From: RGIG995 sp045543655 | Lineage (GTDB): Bacteria > Bacillota > Clostridia > Oscillospirales > UBA644 | Length of the DNA: 64,000 nucleotides | Direction: 5' to 3' | Assembly: GCA_045543655.1 (NCBI GenBank) | Contig: JAZPXN010000077.1 | Span: 6,656 to 70,655, forward strand | Part shown: positions 25,385 through 34,331 of the stretch, one piece after another | Numbering within the stretch: the stretch's first letter is position 1 | How the letters are laid out: each line of letters opens with the position of its first letter | Position numbers and translations under genes: made by a program | The notes under the pieces: model-generated | Seen by the model: the letters and a program-made list of their open reading frames with translations, nothing else | Told to the model about the DNA's origin: nothing | Databases searched by the model: none

Positions 25385-26224
25385 ATGAGTAATCTGATTT
25401 TATCGGCCTTTGCCGACGAATACGCCGACGGCACCGGGGATCAGCTGGAGGGGCTGAACCGCTTCGGCATCAAATATCTGGAGGTCCGCCATCTGGACGG
25501 CGTAAATCTGGCAAAATTGCCTCTTGAGGCCGTCCGGGAAGCAAAAAAGGCCATGGACTCTGCCGAAATCCGGGTGTCCGCCTTAGGATCTCCTCTGGGA
25601 AAGATCCCCCTGGACGGAGACCTGGACGCCCACCTCGAAACCGCCCGACACCTGTTCGAAGCGGCGAAGATCCTGGAAACGGACTACGTGCGGATTTTCA
25701 GCTTTTACGCCCCCGAAGGAGCGTCCGTCGCGGAAAAAAGAAGCGAAGTCTTCGCCGCCCTGGAGCCGTTGGTGCTCCTTGCCCGGCAATACGGCCTCGT
25801 GCTGTGCCACGAAAACGAGGCGAAGATCTACGGCGACCTTCCTCAACGGTGCCGGGAGATTGCAGAATATTTTGCCGGCGAGGTAAAGTGCGTTTTCGAC
25901 ATGGGCAATTTCGTGCTGGAGGGCGTGGATCCGTGGGCGGCCTACGAAACGCTGAAGGAGCATATCGCCTATTTTCATATCAAGGACGCCCTTGCCGCAG
26001 GGGCGATCGTGCCACCGGGAAAGGGAGAGGCAAAAATCGGGCAGATTCTTTCCGCCCATCGGAAGGTAGCGGGGAAAGACTTTTTCGTCTCTCTCGAGCC
26101 GCATCTGCAGACCTTTTCCGGGCGGAACGCGCTGGTGGGGAGAAGCTTTGAAAACCCATATCAGTACCCCGACGCAAAAACCGCCTTTGCCGACGCGGTC
26201 AAAAAGTTCAAGGAGATCATCTGA
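25385..26224 (+). CDS. Sugar phosphate isomerase/epimerase (xylose isomerase-like TIM barrel)
   Basis: A 279-aa AP-endonuclease-2-type TIM barrel. Metal-site elements include LCHENEAKIYGD, CVFDMGNFVLEG and YFHIKDALAAG, characteristic of hydroxypyruvate isomerase, IolE/IolI and related 3-keto-sugar enzymes. AAAGGAGG, which overlaps the previous stop, lies four to five bases before ATG 25385; an earlier in-frame ATG inside the previous gene is not preferred. With two Gfo/Idh dehydrogenases next to it, a keto-sugar isomerisation or epimerisation is likely. Confidence 0.82.
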   Translation: MSNLILSAFADEYADGTGDQLEGLNRFGIKYLEVRHLDGVNLAKLPLEAVREAKKAMDSAEIRVSALGSPLGKIPLDGDLDAHLETARHLFEAAKILETDYVRIFSFYAPEGASVAEKRSEVFAALEPLVLLARQYGLVLCHENEAKIYGDLPQRCREIAEYFAGEVKCVFDMGNFVLEGVDPWAAYETLKEHIAYFHIKDALAAGAIVPPGKGEAKIGQILSAHRKVAGKDFFVSLEPHLQTFSGRNALVGRSFENPYQYPDAKTAFADAVKKFKEII

Positions 26225-26995
26225 ATGAAAACGCTGAAAAAAGACCTGCTTACCGTAAAAATCTACGAAACCCGGACGGAAATGGGTTGCGCCGCCGCCG
26301 CCGAAATCAAAGAACGGATTCTGGCGCTTCTGGAAACGAAGGAATCGATCAATATGATCTTTGCCGCCGCCCCCTCCCAGAACGAGGTGCTGGCCGCCCT
26401 TGCCAACGACCGGGAAATTCCCTGGAGCCGGGTCAACGCCTTCCACATGGACGAATACGTGGGGCTCTCCCCCGATGCCCCTCAAGGCTTTGGTAATTTT
26501 CTAAAGGAGCGTCTTTTCGGCCTTGCGGATTTCCGGAGCGTGCATTATATCGATATCGCCGCCCCCGACCCGGAACGGGAATGTGACCGCTACGCCGCCC
26601 TTTTGAAGGAATATCCCACGGATATCGTGGTGATGGGCATCGGCGAAAACGGGCATATTGCCTTCAACGATCCCCCCGTGGCGGATTTCGACGATCTCAA
26701 AGCCGTCAAGACCGTAAGGCTGGACGAGATCTGCCGGAAACAGCAGGTACACGACGGATGCTTCCGGACCCTGGACGAGGTGCCGGAAATGGCCGTGACG
26801 CTGACGGTTCCTACGCTATTCGCCGGGGATTGGCTCTTCTGCATCGTCCCCGCAAAGACCAAGGCCGAGGCCGTCGCCGCCACCCTGCAGGGCGCGATCG
26901 GGACCCATTGCCCTGCCACGGTTCTGCGGCGCCACGAAAGGGCCGTGCTATATCTGGACGGAGACAGCGCCGCCCTTCTGGAGGAGGAGCGATGA
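26225..26995 (+). CDS. NagB-like glucosamine-6-phosphate deaminase/isomerase family protein
   Basis: A 256-aa protein with the NagB signatures HMDEYVGL, GIGENGHIAFNDP and HCPATVLRRH. NagB converts glucosamine-6-phosphate into fructose-6-phosphate and ammonia. Two positions differ from E. coli NagB: the Asp of GxGxDGHIAFNEP is Asn and the Glu is Asp, while the His is retained, so activity or specificity may be altered; many gut-bacterial homologues share this variant. It begins directly at the end of the isomerase gene and overlaps nagA by ATGA, a classic nagB-nagA arrangement. Confidence 0.8.
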   Translation: MKTLKKDLLTVKIYETRTEMGCAAAAEIKERILALLETKESINMIFAAAPSQNEVLAALANDREIPWSRVNAFHMDEYVGLSPDAPQGFGNFLKERLFGLADFRSVHYIDIAAPDPERECDRYAALLKEYPTDIVVMGIGENGHIAFNDPPVADFDDLKAVKTVRLDEICRKQQVHDGCFRTLDEVPEMAVTLTVPTLFAGDWLFCIVPAKTKAEAVAATLQGAIGTHCPATVLRRHERAVLYLDGDSAALLEEER

Positions 26996-28134
26996 AACGG
27001 ATCCGATCGGATAAAATTCTTTTGGAAGACGGGCTCTTCAACGGATTTATCTATTTTGAAGGAGAAAAGATCGCGGCCGTCACCCTCGATGACCTGCCCG
27101 CCGACGAAACGACCGACGCTACGGGATATTACGTCTCCCCCGGGTTTATCGATCTTCACACCCACGGAGGAGGAGGCAATCCCTTCGAAGGCACCGTGGA
27201 CGAAATTCTTGCGGGGTGCAATTTTCACTTAAAACACGGCACCACCGCCTTATGCCCCACCGTCTCGGCGGCCCCCTTCGATTCCATGGCCCGGTCGGCA
27301 GAGCGCATCCGGCAGGCCATGTCCGACCCCCGGGGAAAAGCAACGATTCTCGGAGCCCATCTGGAGGGCCCCTATCTTTCCCGCACCCAGGCAGGCGCCC
27401 AATGCGCAGACTTTATCACCCCACCGAAGGCCGCGGATTATCTTCCCTTCCTGGAGCAATACGCCGACGCCGTAGTCCGGTGGACCTACGCCCCGGAAAA
27501 CGACGAAGGGCAACAATTCGCAAAAGCGCTGAAGCGCTTCGGCGTCAAGGCCTCCGCCGGCCATACCGACGCCGTGCAGGCAGATCTTATGAAAGCGAAG
27601 GACGAGGGATGCGATCTTATTACCCATCTCTACTCCTGCACCTCCACCGTCACGAGGGATCACGGCTTTCGGAGACTGGGCGTTATTGAGACCGCCTTTC
27701 TGCAGGACGATCTCTTCGTGGAGATCATCTGCGACGGCAAGCATCTGCCCCCGGATCTGCTTCGGCTGATCTATAAGATCAAAGGACCCGACCGCATCGC
27801 CCTCGTCACCGACAGCCTTGCGCTGGCGGGAACCGAACAAACTCACGGATGGATGCAAAGCACCGAATTCATCATCGAGGACGGCGTCTGCAAGCTGACC
27901 GACCGCAGTGCCTTCGCCGGAAGCATTGCCACGGCAGACCGGCTGGTGCGGGTGGCCGTCAAGGAAGCGGGATTCCCCCTGCCCGAAGCCGTTAAAATGA
28001 TCACGAAAACCCCTGCCCGGATCCTGGGACTCTCCAACAAGGGCGCCATTGAAGCCGGAAGGGACGCTGATTTCGTCGTCTTCGACGAGGATATCCGCAT
28101 CCGGGACGTATTTGCGAAAGGCAACAAAATATAA
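26992..28134 (+). CDS. nagA: N-acetylglucosamine-6-phosphate deacetylase
   Basis: A 380-aa amidohydrolase with the NagA landmarks: PGFIDLHTHGGGGNPFE (metal-binding HxH), GAHLEGPYLSR (catalytic-site Glu), SAGHTDAVQADL, LYSCTSTV, and VTDSLALAGTEQ (catalytic Asp). It removes acetate from GlcNAc-6-phosphate for the NagB-like step encoded just before. The ATG at 26992 overlaps the preceding stop and has GGAGGAG eight or so bases upstream. The transcript ends in a strong terminator at 28149-28188. No GlcNAc transporter or kinase is next to it. Confidence 0.9.
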   Translation: MKRIRSDKILLEDGLFNGFIYFEGEKIAAVTLDDLPADETTDATGYYVSPGFIDLHTHGGGGNPFEGTVDEILAGCNFHLKHGTTALCPTVSAAPFDSMARSAERIRQAMSDPRGKATILGAHLEGPYLSRTQAGAQCADFITPPKAADYLPFLEQYADAVVRWTYAPENDEGQQFAKALKRFGVKASAGHTDAVQADLMKAKDEGCDLITHLYSCTSTVTRDHGFRRLGVIETAFLQDDLFVEIICDGKHLPPDLLRLIYKIKGPDRIALVTDSLALAGTEQTHGWMQSTEFIIEDGVCKLTDRSAFAGSIATADRLVRVAVKEAGFPLPEAVKMITKTPARILGLSNKGAIEAGRDADFVVFDEDIRIRDVFAKGNKI

Positions 28135-28148
28135 ATCAGTAACGAAAA

Positions 28149-28188
28149 AAGCGTTTGCTCTGGAATATCCGGGCAAACGCTTCTTTTT
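28149..28188. terminator. Bidirectional intrinsic terminator
   Basis: A perfect ten-bp stem, AAGCGTTTGC with GCAAACGCTT (28149-28158, 28173-28182), is followed by CTTTTT on the plus strand and by TTTTTTCG on the minus strand. It ends nagA and also suits a minus-strand transcript carrying the small ORF at 28207-28281. Confidence 0.85.
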
Positions 28189-28206
28189 ACGTCTTTTTTG
28201 CTCCCT

Positions 28207-28281
28207 TCACAGGGGCAATTGGGGTTCCGGGCCCGAAAGCCGATCCGGAAGATAGGTAAGATCCCTTTTGTCAGTCGCCAT
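28207..28281 (-). CDS. Candidate 24-aa small protein with strong ribosome binding site
   Basis: The minus strand has a textbook GGAGG five bases before an ATG (28281) opening a 24-codon frame that reads MATDKRDLTYLPDRLSG followed by PEPQLPL and a TGA. A T-tract terminator lies just downstream (28158-28149 side). Upstream, TTGCAT with AT-rich -10-like sequence occurs around 28300-28330. The 342-base gap between nagA and the next gene otherwise contains only terminator and promoter. Composition is protein-like, but so short a frame could arise by chance. No function proposed. Confidence 0.4.
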   Translation of the reverse strand: MATDKRDLTYLPDRLSGPEPQLPL

Positions 28282-28412
28282 ACGATCCTCCGATTGATAA
28301 TAATTATGCAAAACATTCCGAATATGCAAGGTTCATACACCTCATTTTACCATTTCAACTGGGGATTGGCAGGGATAAAATGAAAATTTTTGCGTTTTTT
28401 TTGAAAAAACTG

Positions 28413-28441
28413 TTGACAAGAGGGGCATAAAGTGGTATTAT
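28413..28441 (+). promoter_or_regulatory. Promoter for the ligase/IOR operon
   Basis: A perfect TTGACA (28413-28418) and TATTAT (28436-28441), spacer 17, 36 bases before the ATG. Confidence 0.8.
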
Positions 28442-28476
28442 ATATCTATTATTATATTTATTGAAGGTATAGAGAC

Positions 28477-30111
28477 ATGACCATCGTACATCTTTTGGAA
28501 CGCAACGCCAGAGATTTTGCAAACGATACGGCTTTGGTGGAAATTAACCCCGAACAGCCCGAGACCCGCAAGCTGACCTGGCACGAATACGAGTTGGTAG
28601 AGCCCGCAAAGTCCCGTCATTACCGCAGAGAGATCACCTGGGCGGTCTTCAACGAGAAGGCAAACCGCCTGGCAAACATGCTGACCCAAAACGGCATTGG
28701 CAAGGGCAAGAAGGTGGCAATCCTTCTGATGAACTGCATCGACTGGCTCCCCATTTATTTTGGAATTCTGAAGACCGGCGCCCTGGCCGTTCCTCTGAAC
28801 TTCCGCTATTCCGCCGACGAAATCGATTACTGCGTCGATCTGGCAGAGGCCGACGTTCTGATCTTCGGACCCGAATTCATCGGCCGCGTGGAAGCGGTGG
28901 CGGAAAAGATTTCCCCCAAATGCACCCTCATCTATCTGGGGGCCGGATGTCCCGGCTTTGCGGATGATTTCAACGATCTGATCTCCGAATGCTCCGGAAG
29001 CTATCCGGAATGCACGCTGGAGGAATCGGACGACGCCGCCATCTATTTCTCTTCGGGCACCACCGGCTTTCCCAAGGCAATTCTCCACGACCACGAAAGC
29101 CTCATTCATTCCTGCCGGGTGGAACAGAACCACCACGGGCAGACGAAGGACGATTGCTTCCTTTGCATTCCTCCTCTCTACCACACCGGAGCGAAGATGC
29201 ATTGGTTCGGAAGCCTTTTGACCGGTTCGAAGGCCGTGATTCTGAAGGGAACCCGGGCCAAGACCATTCTGGAAGCCGCCCATTCCGAAAAATGCACCAT
29301 CGTCTGGCTTTTGGTGCCCTGGGCCCAGGATATTCTCAACGCCATCGAACGGGGCGAAGTGAATCTGAAGGACTACGACTTTTCTCAATGGCGGCTGATG
29401 CATATCGGCGCCCAGCCCGTCCCCCAGTCTCTGATCCGCCGCTGGCTTGAGATTTTCCCCGACCAGCAGTACGATACCAACTACGGTCTCTCCGAATCCA
29501 TCGGCCCCGGCGCAGTCCACCTCGGGGTGGAAAACGTCCGGAAGGTGGGCGCCATCGGCATCCCCGGCTACGGCTGGGAGGTCAAGATCGTGGATCCCGA
29601 GGGCAACGAAGTGGAACAAGGCTCCGTAGGTGAGCTTTGCCTGAAGGGGCCCGGCGTCATGACCTGCTATTACCGGGACGAAAAAGCCACCGCCGACACG
29701 CTGAAGGACGGCTGGCTCTATTCCGGTGACATGGCAATGCAGGACGAAGAAGGCTTCATTTATCTGGTGGACCGGAAGAAAGACGTCATCATCACCGGCG
29801 GGGAAAACCTCTATCCCGTCCAGATCGAAAACTTCCTCGCCGCTTATCCGAAGATCAAGGACGTAGCCGTCATCGGTCTTCCCGACACCCGCCTGGGTGA
29901 AATTGCAACGGCGATCATCGAGATCAAGCCGGGCATGGAATGCACCGAAGACGAGATCAACGAATTCTGCAAGGATCTGCCCCGGTACAAGCGTCCCCGG
30001 AAGATCATTTTTGCCGACGTACCCCGGAATCCCACCGGAAAGATCGAAAAGCCCAAGCTCCGCAAGCTCTACGGAGGCGAAGGACTGGTCGATTCTCAGA
30101 ACAAATCCTAA
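28477..30111 (+). CDS. AMP-forming acyl-CoA synthetase
   Basis: A 544-aa ANL-superfamily ligase with the phosphate-binding loop YFSSGTTGFPKAILHDH, the core motif DTNYGLSESIGPGAVH, GWLYSGDMAMQDEEGFIYLVDRKK hinge region, and the C-terminal catalytic lysine in NPTGKIEKPKLRK. It activates a carboxylic acid as acyl-adenylate and transfers it to CoA. It opens an operon with indolepyruvate oxidoreductase and a second, PaaK-type ligase. The pair suggests reversible interconversion of aryl acids with acyl-CoAs, possibly conserving ATP. Its acid substrate is unknown. Confidence 0.88.
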   Translation: MTIVHLLERNARDFANDTALVEINPEQPETRKLTWHEYELVEPAKSRHYRREITWAVFNEKANRLANMLTQNGIGKGKKVAILLMNCIDWLPIYFGILKTGALAVPLNFRYSADEIDYCVDLAEADVLIFGPEFIGRVEAVAEKISPKCTLIYLGAGCPGFADDFNDLISECSGSYPECTLEESDDAAIYFSSGTTGFPKAILHDHESLIHSCRVEQNHHGQTKDDCFLCIPPLYHTGAKMHWFGSLLTGSKAVILKGTRAKTILEAAHSEKCTIVWLLVPWAQDILNAIERGEVNLKDYDFSQWRLMHIGAQPVPQSLIRRWLEIFPDQQYDTNYGLSESIGPGAVHLGVENVRKVGAIGIPGYGWEVKIVDPEGNEVEQGSVGELCLKGPGVMTCYYRDEKATADTLKDGWLYSGDMAMQDEEGFIYLVDRKKDVIITGGENLYPVQIENFLAAYPKIKDVAVIGLPDTRLGEIATAIIEIKPGMECTEDEINEFCKDLPRYKRPRKIIFADVPRNPTGKIEKPKLRKLYGGEGLVDSQNKS

Positions 30112-30125
30112 GGAGATACGAAAAC

Positions 30126-31847
30126 ATGAAAAAATTGATGATCGGCAATCAGGCCGTGGCCACGGGGCTTTACGACGGCGGGCTGGGCGTTGTATCCAGC
30201 TATCCCGGCACCCCCTCCACGGAGATCACCGAATTTCTGTCCAAATACGACGATATCCACAGCGAATGGGCGCCCAATGAAAAGGTGGCCTGCGAGGTTG
30301 CCTTCGGAGCGTCTCTGGCCGGCGCCCGCTCTGCCTGCGCCATGAAGCACGTAGGGCTGAACGTGGCGGCAGACCCCCTGTTCACGTTGTCTTATACCGG
30401 GGTGAACGGCGGCATGGTCATTTGCGTTGCCGACGATCCGGCCATGCATTCTTCCCAGAACGAGCAGGATTCCCGGCACTACGCCATCGCGTCCAAGGTT
30501 CCCATGCTGGAGCCCGCCGATTCCCAGGAGGCCTATACCTACGCAAAAACGGCCTTTGAGCTGTCCGAAAAATACGATACGCCCGTGCTTCTGCGGATCT
30601 GCACCCGCATCGCTCACAGTCAGTCTATCGTGGAAACGGAAGAAAAGATCCCGGCCGTTTTGAAGGATTACGTAAAGGATCCCGCCAAATATATTATGAT
30701 GCCCGGCAACGCCATCAAGCGTCACCCCATCGTGGAAGCCCGCACCGAATCCCTGCGGGAGCTGGCGGAGGATTGCATCTATAACACCGTGGAAATGAAT
30801 TCCGACGAAATCGGCATTATCACCTCCGGATGCTCTTATCTGTACGTGAAGGAGGTTCTGGGCGACAGCGCCAGCATTCTGAAGATCGGCATGCCCAACC
30901 CCCTGCCGGTAAATCTGATCAAGGACTTCGCCGCCAAGGTCAAAAAGCTCTACGTCATCGAAGAGCTGGATCCCATCATCGAGACCCACGTCCGGGCCCT
31001 CGGCATCGACGTGATCGGAAAAGACCTCTTCTCTCCCCTGGGCGAGTTTTCCCAGCAGACCGTTGCAAAGGCCTTCGGTCTGGAAGAAAAATACTGCGTA
31101 TCCGCCGATTCTCCCATTCCAAACCGCCCGCCCATGATGTGCGCCGGCTGTCCTCACCGGGGGATGTTCTATACCCTGGCGAAAAACAAAATCACGGTGC
31201 TTGGCGATATCGGATGCTACACCCTCGGCGCGGTGCCGCCCCTCTCCGCACTGGATTCCACCCTCTGCATGGGCGCCTCCGTTTCGGGGTTACACGGCTT
31301 TAACGCCGCCCGGAAGGAAGGGGAAGGGAAATCCGTAGCCGTCATCGGAGACTCCACCTTTATGCATTCCGGCATGACCGGCCTTGTGAACGTGGCCTAC
31401 AACGCCACCAATTCCACCGTCATCATTCTGGATAACTCCATCACCGGCATGACCGGCCATCAGCAGAACCCCACCACGGGCTACAACATTAAAGGAGATC
31501 CCGCCGCGAAGGTGGATCTGGAGGCCCTGTGCAAGGCCCTTGGCATCAACCGGGTCCGGGTGGTGGATCCCTACGATCTGGAGGCCTGCAAGACCGCCGT
31601 CAAGGAGGAACTGGCCGCCGAAGAACCTTCCGTGATCATCTCCCGCCGTCCCTGCGTGCTTCTGAAGAGCGTCAAGCACGAAGCGCCCCTGACGGTGGAT
31701 CCCGATAAATGCAAGTCCTGCAAGCGCTGCATGGGTCTGGGCTGCCCCGCCATCAGCATGAAGGACGGCAAAGCAAAGATCGACAGCACCCTTTGCGTGG
31801 GTTGCGGAGTCTGCAAACAGCTCTGCGCCTTCGACGCCATTCAGTAA
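30126..31847 (+). CDS. iorA: Indolepyruvate:ferredoxin oxidoreductase alpha subunit
   Basis: A 573-aa thiamine-diphosphate enzyme subunit. The N-terminal pyruvate-oxidoreductase-like domain begins GNQAVATGLYDGGLGVVSSYPGTPSTEI; the central TPP-binding part contains MCAGCPHRGMFY and GDIGCYTLGAVPP; the C-terminus carries two 4Fe-4S ferredoxin motifs (CKSCKRCMGLGCP and CVGCGVCKQLC). IorAB decarboxylates arylpyruvates to aryl-acetyl-CoA and reduces ferredoxin. AAGGAG lies about ten bases before the ATG. It is translated just ahead of the beta subunit, and with the neighbouring ligases indicates fermentation of aromatic amino acids. Confidence 0.93.
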   Translation: MKKLMIGNQAVATGLYDGGLGVVSSYPGTPSTEITEFLSKYDDIHSEWAPNEKVACEVAFGASLAGARSACAMKHVGLNVAADPLFTLSYTGVNGGMVICVADDPAMHSSQNEQDSRHYAIASKVPMLEPADSQEAYTYAKTAFELSEKYDTPVLLRICTRIAHSQSIVETEEKIPAVLKDYVKDPAKYIMMPGNAIKRHPIVEARTESLRELAEDCIYNTVEMNSDEIGIITSGCSYLYVKEVLGDSASILKIGMPNPLPVNLIKDFAAKVKKLYVIEELDPIIETHVRALGIDVIGKDLFSPLGEFSQQTVAKAFGLEEKYCVSADSPIPNRPPMMCAGCPHRGMFYTLAKNKITVLGDIGCYTLGAVPPLSALDSTLCMGASVSGLHGFNAARKEGEGKSVAVIGDSTFMHSGMTGLVNVAYNATNSTVIILDNSITGMTGHQQNPTTGYNIKGDPAAKVDLEALCKALGINRVRVVDPYDLEACKTAVKEELAAEEPSVIISRRPCVLLKSVKHEAPLTVDPDKCKSCKRCMGLGCPAISMKDGKAKIDSTLCVGCGVCKQLCAFDAIQ

Positions 31848-31862
31848 GAGAGGAGAACTAAG

Positions 31863-32435
31863 ATGAAAACCACAAGCGTAATGATCGTGGGCGTGGGCGG
31901 ACAAGGAAGTCTGCTTGCCTCCAAGCTCCTCGGAAGACTTTTGGTGGACGAAGGATACGACGTCAAGGTCAGCGAAGTGCACGGCATGAGCCAGCGGGGC
32001 GGATCGGTGGTCACCTACGTCCGCTTTGGCGAGAAGGTCTATTCTCCCATCGTCACCGACGGAGAAGCGGACCTGATCGTTTCCTTTGAAAAGCTGGAAG
32101 CCGCGCGCTATGCAAAATACCTGAAAAAAGACGGTCGCATCGTAGTCAACACCCAGCAGATCGATCCCATGCCCGTCATTATCGGCGCCGCCGTATACCC
32201 CGAAAACGTGCTGGACGAGCTGAAGGCCAAGGGCGTGAACGTGGAAGCCCTCGACGCCCTTACTCTGGCGGAGCAGGCCGGATCCACCAAGGCGGTCAAC
32301 ATCGTTCTGATGGGCAGAGTCGCCCGACAGATGGAGATTCCCTACGATCGATGGATCTCCGCCATTGAAAACACCGTTGCCCCCAAATTCGTGGAAATGA
32401 ATAAAAAAGCCTTCGATCTGGGATATCACTCCTGA
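31863..32435 (+). CDS. iorB: Indolepyruvate:ferredoxin oxidoreductase beta subunit
   Basis: A 190-aa gamma/beta-type 2-oxoacid oxidoreductase subunit with VGVGGQGSLLASKLLG at the N-terminus and the characteristic VSEVHGMSQRGGSVVTYVRFG. It pairs with IorA encoded 15 bases upstream. The size is normal for the family. AGGAG lies about eight bases before the ATG. Followed after 47 bases by the PaaK-like ligase. Confidence 0.93.
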   Translation: MKTTSVMIVGVGGQGSLLASKLLGRLLVDEGYDVKVSEVHGMSQRGGSVVTYVRFGEKVYSPIVTDGEADLIVSFEKLEAARYAKYLKKDGRIVVNTQQIDPMPVIIGAAVYPENVLDELKAKGVNVEALDALTLAEQAGSTKAVNIVLMGRVARQMEIPYDRWISAIENTVAPKFVEMNKKAFDLGYHS

Positions 32436-32482
32436 ACCGTGGGTTATCAATCTATATCATAAAAAGAGGCGAAAACAAGTTC

Positions 32483-33790
32483 ATGGAACAGCGCTATTAC
32501 CAAAAAGAAATCGAGACCATGCCGGTGGAAGAAATCAAGAAAATGCAATCGGAAAAACTGGTCAAGCAGGTCAGACACGTCTACGAAAACGTGCCCTATT
32601 ACCGGGATCTGATGGACAAGAAGGGCGTTACGCCCGACGATATTCACGGCATCGAGGACCTGCACAAGCTCCCCTTCCTGACCAAGGCAGATCTGCGGGA
32701 CGCCTATCCCTACGGTCTTCTGGCCAAACCCCTGGAGGAATGCGTTCGCATTCAGTCCACCTCCGGCACCACGGGACGGCGGGTCGTCGCCTTCTACACC
32801 CAAAAGGACGTAGATCTGTGGGAGGATTGCTGTGCCCGTGCCATCGTGGCCGTGGGCGGCAGTGAAAAAGACGTCTGCCAGGTGGCCTACGGCTACGGAC
32901 TCTTCACCGGTGGCCCCCGTCTGAACGGAGGCTCCCATAAGGTAGGATGTCTGACCCTGCCCATGTCCTCCGGCAATACGGAGCGGCAGATCCAGTTCAT
33001 GACCGACCTGAACGCCACCATCCTCTGCTGCACCCCCTCCTACGCTGCTTATATCGGCGAATCCTTGAAGGAAATGGGCTACAAGCCCGAGGATATTCCC
33101 CTGAAGGCAGGCATTTTCGGCGCCGAGCCCTGGACCGAAGAAATGCGCCGGGGCATTGAAGAGACTTTGGGAATCAAGGCCTACGATATCTACGGACTGA
33201 CCGAAACCAGCGGCCCCGGGGTCTCCTTCGAATGTCAGGAGCAGACCGGAATGCACATCAACGAGGACCACTTCCTGGCCGAGATCATCGATCCCGACAC
33301 CGGAGAAGTCCTGCCCGAAGGAAGCAAGGGCGAGCTGGTCTTTACCTCGCTGGACAAGGAGGCCTTCCCCCTGCTGAGATACCGCACCCGGGATATCTGC
33401 GTGCTGTCCCGCAAGCCCTGCTCCTGCGGCCGCACCTTCATTAAGATGGCAAAGCCCATGGGACGCACCGACGATATGCTGATCATCCGCGGCGTCAACG
33501 TCTTCCCCAGCCAGATCGAAACGGTGCTTCTGAAGGAAGGCTATCAGCCCAACTATCAGATTATCGTGGACCGGGTCAACAACAACGACACCTTTGACGT
33601 CAACGTGGAAATGAACCCCGACCAGTTCACCGACACCGTCAGCGGCATCACCGCCCTGGAAAAATCCCTGGCCGATGCCATGAAGACCATGCTGGGCATC
33701 AATCCCAAGGTCCATCTGGTGGCGCCGAAGAGCATCGTTCGCAGCGAAGGCAAAGCCGTCCGCGTCATCGATAAGCGCAAGCTGATTTGA
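32483..33790 (+). CDS. paaK: Phenylacetate-CoA ligase family protein
   Basis: A 435-aa PaaK-type AMP-forming ligase, with STSGTTGRRVVAFYTQKD (AMP loop), YDIYGLTETSGPGVSFEC, YRTRDICVLSRKPCSCGRT (Cys-rich turn typical of PaaK) and GRTDDMLIIRGVNVFPSQIE. It interconverts aryl-acetates and aryl-acetyl-CoA with ATP. Coming directly after iorAB, it could convert the IOR product back to the free acid or scavenge phenylacetate. The ACT-domain gene follows closely. Confidence 0.9.
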   Translation: MEQRYYQKEIETMPVEEIKKMQSEKLVKQVRHVYENVPYYRDLMDKKGVTPDDIHGIEDLHKLPFLTKADLRDAYPYGLLAKPLEECVRIQSTSGTTGRRVVAFYTQKDVDLWEDCCARAIVAVGGSEKDVCQVAYGYGLFTGGPRLNGGSHKVGCLTLPMSSGNTERQIQFMTDLNATILCCTPSYAAYIGESLKEMGYKPEDIPLKAGIFGAEPWTEEMRRGIEETLGIKAYDIYGLTETSGPGVSFECQEQTGMHINEDHFLAEIIDPDTGEVLPEGSKGELVFTSLDKEAFPLLRYRTRDICVLSRKPCSCGRTFIKMAKPMGRTDDMLIIRGVNVFPSQIETVLLKEGYQPNYQIIVDRVNNNDTFDVNVEMNPDQFTDTVSGITALEKSLADAMKTMLGINPKVHLVAPKSIVRSEGKAVRVIDKRKLI

Positions 33791-33804
33791 AAGGAGCCGA
33801 AACT

Positions 33805-34236
33805 ATGTCTCTGAAACAACTGACCGTATTCGTAGAAAACAAGCAGGGCGAGCTTGCCGCCATCACCGAAACGCTGGCAGCCCACAACGTTAATATTCGC
33901 GCCCTTTCCATTGCGGACACCCGTGATTTCGGAATTCTGCGGCTGATCGTGAACGACAACGAAACCGCCCGCAAAACCCTGACCGCGGAAGGACATCTTT
34001 TGAACATCACAGAAGTCGTTGGGGTCAAGATCGGTGACGCGCCGGGCAAGCTGTCCAAGGCGCTGGCCGTCCTGGACGAAGCGGGAATCAATATGGAATA
34101 TCTCTACGCTTTCATGGCCCGCACCGAGAAGCACGCCTACGTGGTGCTCCGGGTAGCCGACAACGCCACCGCCGAAAAGGCCCTGGAGGACGCCGGCTTC
34201 CATCTGATTACCGACGCAGACGTGAATAAACTGTAA
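33805..34236 (+). CDS. Tandem ACT-domain amino-acid-binding protein
   Basis: A 143-aa protein made of two ACT domains (about residues 1-66, starting LKQLTVFVENKQGELAAITE, and 70-140, starting GVKIGDAPGKLSKALAVLDEAGINMEYLYAF). Such stand-alone proteins are regularly found beside paaK/ior genes and are thought to sense an amino acid. AAAGGAG, overlapping the previous stop region, is eight bases before the ATG. It ends at a bidirectional terminator. No catalytic motif; a regulatory role for the aromatic amino-acid operon is inferred. Confidence 0.88.
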   Translation: MSLKQLTVFVENKQGELAAITETLAAHNVNIRALSIADTRDFGILRLIVNDNETARKTLTAEGHLLNITEVVGVKIGDAPGKLSKALAVLDEAGINMEYLYAFMARTEKHAYVVLRVADNATAEKALEDAGFHLITDADVNKL

Positions 34237-34275
34237 AAATCTGATTTTTAAACCGTATCGGTTTAGAAAACAAGC

Positions 34276-34316
34276 AAAAAATCCGGGGGACGAAATTTCG
34301 TTCTCCGGATTTTTTT
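34276..34316. terminator. Bidirectional intrinsic terminator
   Basis: An A/T-flanked hairpin with AAATCCGG and CCGGATTT outer arms and an inner ACGAAATTTCGT. Runs of T follow on both strands. It ends the ior operon (plus) and the sugar operon (minus). Confidence 0.85.
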
Positions 34317-34331
34317 ACACGGAATAAAGGA

